This document shows, piece after piece, positions 53,904-61,052 of a stretch of DNA of 64,000 bases. A program made the position numbers and the translations under genes. Source of the stretch: Bog-756 sp963737625 (GTDB lineage: Bacteria; Actinomycetota; Acidimicrobiia; Acidimicrobiales; RAAP-2); NCBI GenBank assembly GCA_963737625.1, contig CAVTTK010000002.1:1736001-1800000 (forward strand), in the 5' to 3' direction. Below the pieces are notes generated by a model. It was not told the DNA's origin. It saw only the letters and a list, made by a program, of their open reading frames with translations, and searched no databases. The stretch's first letter is position 1, and each line of letters begins with the position of its first letter.

Positions 53904-53920
53904 CGGCGCCGGGGGCGCCG
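53904..53920 (-). terminator. Second hairpin at the 3' end of hup
   Basis: A 7-bp stem CGGCGCC/GGCGCCG with a GGG loop lies 9 bp beyond the hup stop. Confidence 0.4.
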
Positions 53921-53929
53921 AAACCGGTA

Positions 53930-54631
53930 CTACCTGCGCTTGGTGGTCCGCTTGACGGCCTTGCGAGCCGGAGCCCTCTTGGCCGTACGCTTGGCCGGAG
54001 CCCTCTTGACCGCCCGCTTGGCGGTGGTCTTCTTGGCCGGGGCCTTGCGAGCCGGAGCCTTCTTGACCGTACGCTTGGCGGTGGTCTTCTTGGCCGCAGT
54101 CTTCCGGGCCGGAGCCCTCTTGACCGTACGCTTGGCGGTGCTCTTCTTGGCCGGGGCCTTGCGAGCCGGAGCCCTCTTGGCCGTACGCTTGGCGGTGGTC
54201 TTCTTGGCCGCAGTCTTACGGGCCGGAGCCTTGCGAGCCGGAGCCTTCTTCACCGCCTTCTTGGCTGTCGACTTGCGGGCTGCGGTCTTCTTGGCCGGAG
54301 CCTTTTTGACCGTCCGCTTGGCTGCTGCCTTCTTTACTGCCATTGCTACTCCCTCCTTAGGGTTCAACGCCGTCTTGAACGTCGAACCGGTGGCGAACCG
54401 GACACCTTTCGACGCCGGGATGGGTACCACCGCGCCAGTCCTCGGATTCCGACCCACACGGGGACCACGGTCGATCGGGCTGAATGAGCCGAACCCGACC
54501 ACTGTGACCTTCCGTCCGGACCGAACCTCGGTGACGATCGTGTCGAACAGAACATCAACCACATCGGCGACGGTTCGTTGATTCGACAGCGTCGAATCAC
54601 TCACCGTTCTGACGAGTTGAGACTTATTCAC
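53930..54631 (-). CDS. hup: HU DNA-binding protein with histone-H1-like tail (HupB type)
   Basis: A 233-residue protein. Residues 1-94 are HU (NKSQLVRTVSDSTL, GRKVTVVGFGSFSPIDRG, GRNPRTGAVVPIPASKG, GSTFKTALN). Residues ~97-233 are a Lys/Arg/Ala/Pro tail of KKAPARK and AAKKTTAKRT repeats, as in mycobacterial HupB. The start GTG has GGAGGAG upstream. An in-frame internal ATG at 54343 (residue 97) has a perfect AAGGAGG 8 nt upstream, so the 137-residue tail may also be made on its own. It compacts the nucleoid. Confidence 0.93.
   Translation of the reverse strand: MNKSQLVRTVSDSTLSNQRTVADVVDVLFDTIVTEVRSGRKVTVVGFGSFSPIDRGPRVGRNPRTGAVVPIPASKGVRFATGSTFKTALNPKEGVAMAVKKAAAKRTVKKAPAKKTAARKSTAKKAVKKAPARKAPARKTAAKKTTAKRTAKRAPARKAPAKKSTAKRTVKRAPARKTAAKKTTAKRTVKKAPARKAPAKKTTAKRAVKRAPAKRTAKRAPARKAVKRTTKRR
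53936..54330. repeat. Imperfect tandem repeats encoding the basic HU tail
   Basis: Blocks such as ttggcggtggtcttcttggc and ccttgcgagccggagcc recur six or more times through the tail coding region. They encode AKKTTAKRT and APARKAP units. Such tracts expand and contract between strains. Confidence 0.75.
54352..54358 (-). promoter_or_regulatory. Perfect internal Shine-Dalgarno (AAGGAGG) inside hup
   Basis: Minus-strand AAGGAGG lies 8 nt before the in-frame ATG at 54343, at the exact border between HU and tail. It is as good a ribosome binding site as any in the window. Confidence 0.6.
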
Positions 54632-54903
54632 GATCTCCTCCGCAGCGATACGCAACCCTTACCAGCAAAATGGCTTTTACCGCCCAGGTCAAGCACCAAA
54701 TCACCCGACGCACACGCGCGTCGGGTGTTGGCGCGCACCGAAAACGCGCATCAACGCCGAGGACGTCGACCCGCCACCACGCGTCCGACAACCCACCGTG
54801 GACAGAAAACCGTTTGTTTGCAAGGATTATCGGCGACCGTTGTTCACGGTTCGCCTTCGCGGATTCGGACATCCTCCGCCACACAACGACAGCAAATTAC
54901 GTG
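54632..54903. other. AT-richer intergenic region between hup and the VirD4-like gene
   Basis: These ~270 bases are visibly lower in GC than the rest of the window (for example around 54800-54900). They hold a 10-bp perfect inverted repeat at 54702-54727 and the divergent promoters of hup and the ATPase gene, but no convincing gene. GATAAT/GGATTAT sequences near 54826-54833 are possible -10 elements on either strand. Confidence 0.5.
54702..54727. repeat. Inverted repeat (10-bp perfect arms) upstream of hup
   Basis: CACCCGACGC and GCGTCGGGTG are separated by 6 nt. It sits about 70 bp upstream of the hup start. It has no T-run, and its position suggests an operator or cruciform more than a terminator. 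Confidence 0.45.
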
Positions 54904-56453
54904 ATGACGGGACTGATGACCGATGAATTATTTTTTCCCCGCAGCACCTCCTGAGCGCGTCACAACGAGTCATCGCGTCGCTTTGGACGCGTTCGGCGCG
55001 CGCTCGACACGGCGCGTATCTGGGCCACGATGCCCGCGGATGGTGCTTCGTTCCGCCCGAACATTCGGTGATGATCCTCGGTCCACCGCGCTCGGGGAAG
55101 ACCTCGTCTCTGATCATCCCCAACGTGTTGGCGGCCAACGGTCCGGTGGTCTCCACATCGACCAAACCTGACGTCCTGGACGCCACCGTCGGGGCGCGGT
55201 CGGCCCTCGGACAGTGCCTCTTGTTCGACCCCAGCGGTGAAGTGCGACGAAGCGACGTGTCGATGCCCCTGCGGTGGTCCCCGCTGCAGTCGTGCGACAC
55301 CTGGCCGGGCGCCCTGGCCATGGCCCGGTCGTTGGTGGAGGTGGGCTCGGCCGTCCACCAGGACGGGCACGGAGGCGGCTCGCACTGGACGGAACGGGCG
55401 CAGGCCCTCCTGGCACCCCTCCTCCATGCCGCTTCGCTGGACGGTGCCGACATGCGCACCCTCCTGACCTGGGTCGATCGTCACCAGGCCCTTCCGGCGC
55501 AGCAGGTGCTGGCCGGTGCCCCCGGACGCACCACCGAGCTGGCCCGCAACCTGCTGGACGGCATCGTGGCCACCGACGAGCGTGAGTTGAGCGGGATCTG
55601 GTCGACGACCTCGGGGTCGCTGACCGGTTTCCGGACCGACCGGGCGCTCGACACCACCGCCGTGCCCACGTTCGACCCGGATCGGTTCGTCGAGTCGTGC
55701 GACACCGTGTACATCGCCGCCTCCGCTCATCATCAGGCACTGGTCGCCCCCATGGTGGTGGGACTGCTGGAGGACATCCGACGCGCCGCCTATGCACGCC
55801 ACGCGGCCGATGCCGGAAACGAAGTGTCCCCGACGCGTCCTCCGGTGCTCTTCGCCCTCGACGAGGTGGCCAACATCGCCCCCATCCCCGACCTTCCGGC
55901 CATGGTGAGCGAGGGAGGCGGCCAGGGCCTGACCACGATGGCGTGCTTTCAAGATCTCTCCCAGGCCCGTCAGCGGTGGCCGGGACGGGCCGAAGGGTTC
56001 CCGTCGCTGTTCGGCACCACCGCCGTGCTGCCGGGCATCGGTGACGTGTCCACCTTGGAGGCATTGTCCACCCTGGCCGGCGAGGAGGAGCTCCACGTCC
56101 GCACGGTGTCGGCCGGCCGAGCTGGCGGTGGCCACCCGCTGGGTGACCTGGTGTCCGGCGGTCGTCCCCAGTTCGGGGAGACCGTGTCCACACAGTGGCG
56201 ACGTCGACTGCCACCCGATGTCATCGCCCGGGGCGAGGGCGGTCATCTCCTGGCCTTCGACACCCGCAATCAACCCGCATGGGTCCCGATGGCACCGTCC
56301 TACGCCGTCGAACCGTGGCGGAGCCTGCGCGCTCTTGGTCTCCGACACGGCCAGGGGATCCACCGAGACGGGGCCAGGGGTTCGATGCCCGCCACGGACC
56401 GGGACCGCGCCACGGAACCACCGGGTGGCCCGACCCGGTCCCACGCCCGCTGA
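54904..56453 (+). CDS. VirD4/TraG-type conjugation ATPase without membrane anchor, 5' end frame-broken
   Basis: The core has Walker A MILGPPRSGKTSSLIIPNV, the family's VVSTSTKPDVL, Walker B PVLFALDEVANIAPIPDLP and LTTMACFQDLSQARQRW. Homology extends upstream of the first in-frame GTG (55068) through HGAYLGHDARGWCFVPPEHSV to about 54940, where the frame has no normal start. A one-base change in the T6-C4 run at 54931-54940 would join it to an ATG at 54904/54916 (one base missing) or 54923 (one extra). There are no transmembrane helices, unlike classical VirD4. It should deliver a relaxase-DNA complex; the relaxase gene faces it. Confidence 0.75.
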
Positions 56454-56510
56454 CCCGCCACGCCGCCCGATCGGGCCGGTCCACCACGGGTCACCGCCCG
56501 CCGCCTCCAC

Positions 56511-57911
56511 TCACCGTCCGATTCCGAGCGAACGGGTCATGGCCGACGGGGCACCGACCTTCCGGAGGCGGCCCGTCGGCCCGTCGATCATGATTCCGGG
56601 TGCCGTGGGCAGCCGCGGGTTGGTCTCGGCCCGAGCCAACTCCGGGAACGAGGCCGTGACCAGCTCCGACAGGGGCCGGCCGGTCGGAGCGGCGCCGGCG
56701 CTCCCCCACTCGCCGCCGAATGGGAGCCCGTCCACCACCCGCACCACATGGGCCGGGTCCCATCGTCCACCGATGACCCCCCTGCCGTCCCCGACCGCGG
56801 CCCCGGTCGGCGATCCACACGCCTCCATCAGACCGTCGGCGGCCATCTCGATAGCCCGTGCCCCCGCGCCACCCTCCGTCGACGCGGCCAGGGCGGCCAC
56901 CAGATGGTGCCGACCGACGACCGTGTGTTCGGCGGTCAGGCCGAGGATCCGTCGGCGCAGAAGACTCCGATCCACCTCGAGCTCCCGTTGGGCCCGGCGC
57001 TCCCCCACGCACCGGGTGAGTTCGCCGAGGTCGAACCCGAGGTCGGCGGCCCGCCGCTTCCACTCCGTCATCAGGGCGTCGACGGTGATGCCGCGGTCCT
57101 TGTCCGGCCGGTCGGCGTGGAACGCCGCCGACCGACCGGCGCCCGCCCCCGTGGACCCCAGTCGCTGCCGGTGCTCGTCCATGGAGGCCGACCGCCGGGA
57201 GAAGAGCCGGCACAGACCGGGATCGACGCCGTCCACATCGGCTAGCCCCGATGGACGCAACAGCCACCTCGCCCCCATGCGGACACCCAGCTCTCCGCGC
57301 ATACGGGCGTGGTAGAGCGCCTGCGCCGCCCCCAGGTGGGCGTGGAGTCGGCGGCTGTCCACACTGGACCACGCCCCGTCGACCCCTTCGGCCACGTTGG
57401 CCACCACCACATGGGTGTGGAGGTGGGGATCGAGGGCCCGGCTGGTGCGGTGGAGGAACTGCCCGGCCACCGGCCCGGTGGTCGGGAGGAAGGAGGTGCG
57501 ACCGTCCCGACTGCGCCGCACCCCGATGCCCTCGCGTCCCAGATAGCCGACGGCGTCGGCTACCGCCCGGTGGTGACCGACACCGGCCGCCTCGGCGATC
57601 TCCCGGGGCGCCAACAGGTGGAGCAGGCTGACCGACTTGGGTGCACAGAAGGTGAGGTCGTAGCCGGCCACGCTGCGTTCGCCGCGGGCTGCCCGGAGCG
57701 CCTGACCGGAGAGGGGGTGACGTCCCGCCAGGACTTCGGCGAAGGCGGGAGAGGCCACCTGGCCCCACAGTCCGAGGGATGCGGCACCTGCCCCTGTCCA
57801 GGCCCCGGGCTCCTCACCGGCCACCCGACCGTCCTCGGCCCGGCCGGGGACCAGGTCGTGCACGTAGTAGTGGTGGCCGCCCTGACGGACGACATGGATC
57901 GTGAGTACCAC
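56511..57911 (-). CDS. MobF-family relaxase (TrwC-type relaxase domain only)
   Basis: A 466-residue conjugative relaxase. The N-terminal catalytic tyrosines are Tyr15/Tyr16 in GGHHYYVHDL. The metal-binding histidines are His154, His165 and His167 in FLHRTSRALDPHLHTHVVVAN, and FCAPKSVSLLHLL is conserved. It would nick one strand at an origin of transfer and stay attached to the DNA. The C-terminal helicase domain of TrwC/TraI is absent. The GTG start has GGAGG upstream. It converges with the VirD4-type ATPase (57 bp apart). Confidence 0.9.
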   Translation of the reverse strand: MVLTIHVVRQGGHHYYVHDLVPGRAEDGRVAGEEPGAWTGAGAASLGLWGQVASPAFAEVLAGRHPLSGQALRAARGERSVAGYDLTFCAPKSVSLLHLLAPREIAEAAGVGHHRAVADAVGYLGREGIGVRRSRDGRTSFLPTTGPVAGQFLHRTSRALDPHLHTHVVVANVAEGVDGAWSSVDSRRLHAHLGAAQALYHARMRGELGVRMGARWLLRPSGLADVDGVDPGLCRLFSRRSASMDEHRQRLGSTGAGAGRSAAFHADRPDKDRGITVDALMTEWKRRAADLGFDLGELTRCVGERRAQRELEVDRSLLRRRILGLTAEHTVVGRHHLVAALAASTEGGAGARAIEMAADGLMEACGSPTGAAVGDGRGVIGGRWDPAHVVRVVDGLPFGGEWGSAGAAPTGRPLSELVTASFPELARAETNPRLPTAPGIMIDGPTGRLRKVGAPSAMTRSLGIGR

Positions 57912-57948
57912 CGGGGACCTCCGCCGCCCGATGGTACCCAGTCACTGC

Positions 57949-57977
57949 GTTTCAATCAATGCTGTGTTGTTTCAATC
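57949..57977. repeat. Two GTTTCAATC direct repeats, 20-bp period, upstream of the relaxase
   Basis: GTTTCAATC occurs at 57949-57957 and 57969-57977 in a short AT-rich stretch just before the relaxase start. The 20-bp spacing (two helical turns) suits a protein binding the same DNA face, either as an operator or as part of an origin of transfer. Confidence 0.5.
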
Positions 57978-57981
57978 TTCT

Positions 57982-58998
57982 TCATGTCGTATCGGGTTTC
58001 CGGTCGTAACGGCCGAGCACCCGGGAGGCGGCGTCGGAGGCCAGCGACCGGAGCTCGGGTGGGTCGACGACCCGGGCATCGGGGCCGAGGCGGAGGAGGA
58101 GCCGCTCCAGCCATGCCTCACCCCCCACGAACAGCTCCACCTCGACGCGACCGTCCACCGCGGTCGGCGGGCCGGTGGCGGGAACGGACTCGACCAGCCA
58201 GACCGTGGCCGGATCGAGGGACAGCCGCACCCGGCGGCTGTCGGGCCCGGGCACGAAGGGATCCAGCCGGCGGGCCGGAGAAGGAACGGGGTCGGGAGCT
58301 GGATCGGCACCGCCGGCGGCGTCGACGGGAGGATCGGGCCCGAGCACGGCCTCCGGGGGGAAGGGGTGGTCGAGCGCCTCGGCGGAGCCGATGCGGTCCA
58401 CCCGGAACCGGCGAAGGTCCCCGGCCGTCTGACACCAGGCGTCGATGTACCAGTGGCCCTCGCTGGCGAACAGGCGCAGGGGGGCGATCACCCGGTCGGT
58501 GACGCGGTCGGTGGAGGCTGAGTAGTAGGAGATGTGCAGGGACCGTCGATCGGCCACCGCCTCACGGACCAGCGGCAGGAGGTCGGGCGCGTCCAACTCC
58601 ACCTCGACGTCCCGTCCGTCCTGGGTGCCGAGGGCGCGGTCCAGCTTGTCCAGAGCCCGGGAGAGCGCACCGCTGTCGTCGCTCCCGGGCACAGCGAGGA
58701 GGGCCCGCGCCGAGGTGGCCAGGGCGAAGCCCTCGGACGGGCTCAGCCGACGGGGTCGGGCCAGGCTCGTCCCGACCCGGACCGACACCGTGGTGTCGGT
58801 GACCACGATCTCCATCAGCTGGTCCGGGGTGTAGGGAGGAACGCCACAGCAGGCGGCCATCTCCAACTCGGTCACCAGGGCCTGGGGCGTGAGGTCGAAA
58901 CGCTCGGCCGTCTCGTCGATCGGGGCCTCCCCCACCTGGGCCATCCAGGCCAGGATGGCCAGCAGGCGGCGTAGGCGGAGCGCGGTGTCGAGGGACAC
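57982..58998 (-). CDS. pafC: WYL-domain regulator, PafC-like
   Basis: A 338-residue protein with an N-terminal winged-helix-like region (LRRLLAILAWMAQVGEAPID) and a WYL domain (LHISYYSASTDRVTDRVI, GHWYIDAWCQTAGDLRRFRVD), followed by a WCX-type C terminus. With the preceding gene it matches the PafB/PafC heterodimer, which activates the LexA-independent DNA-damage response in actinobacteria. The GTG at 58998 lies 2 bp after the pafB stop with GAGGGG upstream. No proteasome-accessory genes are nearby. Confidence 0.85.
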   Translation of the reverse strand: MSLDTALRLRRLLAILAWMAQVGEAPIDETAERFDLTPQALVTELEMAACCGVPPYTPDQLMEIVVTDTTVSVRVGTSLARPRRLSPSEGFALATSARALLAVPGSDDSGALSRALDKLDRALGTQDGRDVEVELDAPDLLPLVREAVADRRSLHISYYSASTDRVTDRVIAPLRLFASEGHWYIDAWCQTAGDLRRFRVDRIGSAEALDHPFPPEAVLGPDPPVDAAGGADPAPDPVPSPARRLDPFVPGPDSRRVRLSLDPATVWLVESVPATGPPTAVDGRVEVELFVGGEAWLERLLLRLGPDARVVDPPELRSLASDAASRVLGRYDRKPDTT

Positions 58999-59000
58999 GG

Positions 59001-59960
59001 CTACCCGCCCCTCGGTCCATCGGGGGCCGAGGCCCGTAGGCGCTCCACCACCGCGGCCCGTACCTCGGGAGGGCCGAGCACCTCGGCGTGGTCGAGCAGG
59101 TCGAGCACCCACAGGATGAGCGCACCGGTGTCGGTCACCGACAGCCGCACCACCACGGCGTTCTCCTCCCGCCGCTCGACGACGGCTGCCTCCCCCAGTT
59201 CGGCCACTACCCGCCCGGACTCCGCTCCGTCGACCAGGATGTCCACCTCGGTCTCCTCACCGGAGCCGAACCGCCACGGGTCACGGCCAAAGGCCTGGTC
59301 GGTGTCGAAACCGTCGGGCAGCCGGCCCGAGTCCACCGCTCCGAGCTCCGGGTCTCCCTCGATGCGGTCGACGCGGAAGGTGCGGGCCTCGCCGCGCTCG
59401 CGGTCGAAGCCCACCAGGTACCAGCGGCCGGCCCGGAAGCGGAGACCGGCCACGTCGACCTGTCGGCGCTCCCCCCGGTATCCGAAGTCGACGACGGCCT
59501 TCCGGCGGATGGCGTCGAACAGGTCGGGCAGGGCCGGCAGGCCCTCGAACGAGGGGAGATCCACCAGCGGGACCGGGGTGTCCCGCAGAGGTGACTCGTC
59601 CCCGGCGCCCAGTTTGAGGAGGGCCTGGTGGCCGATAGGCTCACCCAGGTGAACGCCGGCCACGGCCAAGTTCAGGGCGGCCTGCTCCTCTGCCTCGAGA
59701 CCGAGGTCGGGAAGGTAGTAAGCGTCGGGGTCGACCCGGTAGCCCAGCTGCTCCTCCCCGTCGATCGTGACCACCAGGACGGGCACGCCCTCGTCCCGCA
59801 GCAGCCGCTTGTCCCGTTCGAAGGCCTGGCGGCGGGCCCCGTGGGACTCGGGGTAGCCAGGTACCCGGTTGGCGATCTCCCTCAGGCTCAGCGGGCGCGG
59901 GCTGTCCAGGAGTACCAACAGCAGATCGGTGACCCGCTCGAGCCGGTCGAGGCGTTGCAT
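59001..59960 (-). CDS. pafB: WYL-domain regulator, PafB-like
   Basis: A 319-residue protein with an N-terminal winged helix (MQRLDRLERVTDLLLVLLDS, LSLREIANRV) and a WYL domain (VDFGYRGERRQVDVAGLRF, GRWYLVGFDRERGEARTFRV). It forms a two-gene unit with pafC. The ATG at 59960 sits 7 nt after TAGATT; a TTG three codons upstream overlaps that box and is unlikely. Confidence 0.87.
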   Translation of the reverse strand: MQRLDRLERVTDLLLVLLDSPRPLSLREIANRVPGYPESHGARRQAFERDKRLLRDEGVPVLVVTIDGEEQLGYRVDPDAYYLPDLGLEAEEQAALNLAVAGVHLGEPIGHQALLKLGAGDESPLRDTPVPLVDLPSFEGLPALPDLFDAIRRKAVVDFGYRGERRQVDVAGLRFRAGRWYLVGFDRERGEARTFRVDRIEGDPELGAVDSGRLPDGFDTDQAFGRDPWRFGSGEETEVDILVDGAESGRVVAELGEAAVVERREENAVVVRLSVTDTGALILWVLDLLDHAEVLGPPEVRAAVVERLRASAPDGPRGG

Positions 59961-59967
59961 CGACGTC

Positions 59968-59973
59968 AATCTA
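59968..59973 (-). promoter_or_regulatory. -10 box (TAGATT) of leaderless pafBC promoter
   Basis: Minus-strand TAGATT is followed by 7 nt and the pafB ATG. PafBC-dependent promoters in mycobacteria also carry a specific upstream motif, which I do not see here. Confidence 0.48.
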
Positions 59974-59998
59974 GGGCGCGGCGGGACGGGGACTGACC

Positions 59999-61006
59999 GT
60001 GGCGGCCACCGCCGGACCCTACGTGTGGGATCCCCATCTGATCGCCTGGTCCGTGCTGCTGGCCGCCGGTGGCGCTGTCATCGCCGGCCACCACCGGATC
60101 GAACGGTCGAGCGAGCACCCGATTCCCTGGACGCGGCGGCAGGTGACGGCGTTCGGTGGGGCGTGGGTATCCGCCGCCGTGGCCCTGACCTGGCCCTTGG
60201 GCACGGTCGCCGCCCACTGGTCCCTCACCGCCCTGGTCGTCCAACGCCTCTTGTTGATCCTAGTGGTGGCCCCGCTCCTCGTGCTGGGCCTCCCCTACGA
60301 CCTCATCCAGTGGCTGACGCGTCCCCGGGTCGTGGACGCCGTGCTGCTGCGCCTCCACCGGCCGCCCGTGGCCATCCCCGTGGTCACCGTGCTGGTAGTG
60401 GGCTCGATGACCCCGGTGCTGGTGCGGGCCCAGGCGTCGTCGGTCGTGGCCCGGGGTGCGATGGACCTGGCCCTGCTGGTGGCGGGCCTCGTCCTGTGGA
60501 TGCCGGTGCTGGGCCGCATCCCCGGCATCCCCCGCCTGAAGCCGGTGATTCGCTTCGGCTACCTGGTGGCCCAGGCCGTGGTGCCGGCCTTTCTCTCCTT
60601 TATCTACATCTTCTCCAACCACCCCCTCTATCCGGCCTTCGCTGGCTCCCACGCCGCAGTGGGCCTGAGGCCGCTCAACGACCAGCAGATCGCCGGGTTC
60701 GTCTCCAAGCTCTCGATGCTGTTCGTCCTGCTCATCGTGGGGGCGGTGGTGCTCTCCCGCGCCCCCCGTTCCGAGGACGAACTGGCGGCGGACGAACCGT
60801 TGGTATGGGCCGACGTCGAGCGGCAGTTCGAGCGGGTCGACCGGGCCGGCGGGAGGTCGGGGCCGGTGGACTCGGAAGGGTTCGGACCCTCCGTCGACGA
60901 CGGCGGGGTTGGTGGGTCCCCCAGGGGTGGCGGCTCTCGGCGGGATCTCTCCGATCACCGGCGCGGGACCGGGGAGCCGGAGACGGACGGGACCGACCCT
61001 CAGTGA
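59999..61006 (+). CDS. CtaG-like (caa3-type) cytochrome c oxidase assembly membrane protein
   Basis: A 335-residue protein with about seven transmembrane helices in residues 10-260: family features include YVWDPHLIAW at the N terminus, HWSLTALVVQRLLLILVVAPLLVLGLP, and LNDQQIAGFVSKLSMLFVLL. The C-terminal ~75 residues are polar, Asp/Gly-rich and cytoplasmic. Caa3_CtaG proteins help insert copper into cytochrome oxidase; a direct role here is inferred. Oxidase genes are not in the window. The start GTG has no clear ribosome binding site. Confidence 0.82.
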   Translation: MAATAGPYVWDPHLIAWSVLLAAGGAVIAGHHRIERSSEHPIPWTRRQVTAFGGAWVSAAVALTWPLGTVAAHWSLTALVVQRLLLILVVAPLLVLGLPYDLIQWLTRPRVVDAVLLRLHRPPVAIPVVTVLVVGSMTPVLVRAQASSVVARGAMDLALLVAGLVLWMPVLGRIPGIPRLKPVIRFGYLVAQAVVPAFLSFIYIFSNHPLYPAFAGSHAAVGLRPLNDQQIAGFVSKLSMLFVLLIVGAVVLSRAPRSEDELAADEPLVWADVERQFERVDRAGGRSGPVDSEGFGPSVDDGGVGGSPRGGGSRRDLSDHRRGTGEPETDGTDPQ

Positions 61007-61040
61007 TCGGGGGTCCCCACCGGATACGCGGCGGTGTCCG

Positions 61041-61046
61041 TAGCAT
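61041..61046 (+). promoter_or_regulatory. -10 box (TAGCAT) of leaderless carboxyltransferase promoter
   Basis: TAGCAT lies 6 nt before the GTG at 61053. Confidence 0.5.
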
Positions 61047-61052
61047 GGGCCG

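Noticed and set aside
54632..54903. tRNA gene or phage attachment site in the AT-richer gap
   Set aside because: No cloverleaf with a GGTTCGA-type arm could be drawn, and no direct repeat of this sequence was found at the other side of the relaxase pair.
57949..57977. GTTTCAATC repeats as a CRISPR array
   Set aside because: Only two 9-bp copies with 11 bp between them, no further repeats and no cas genes.
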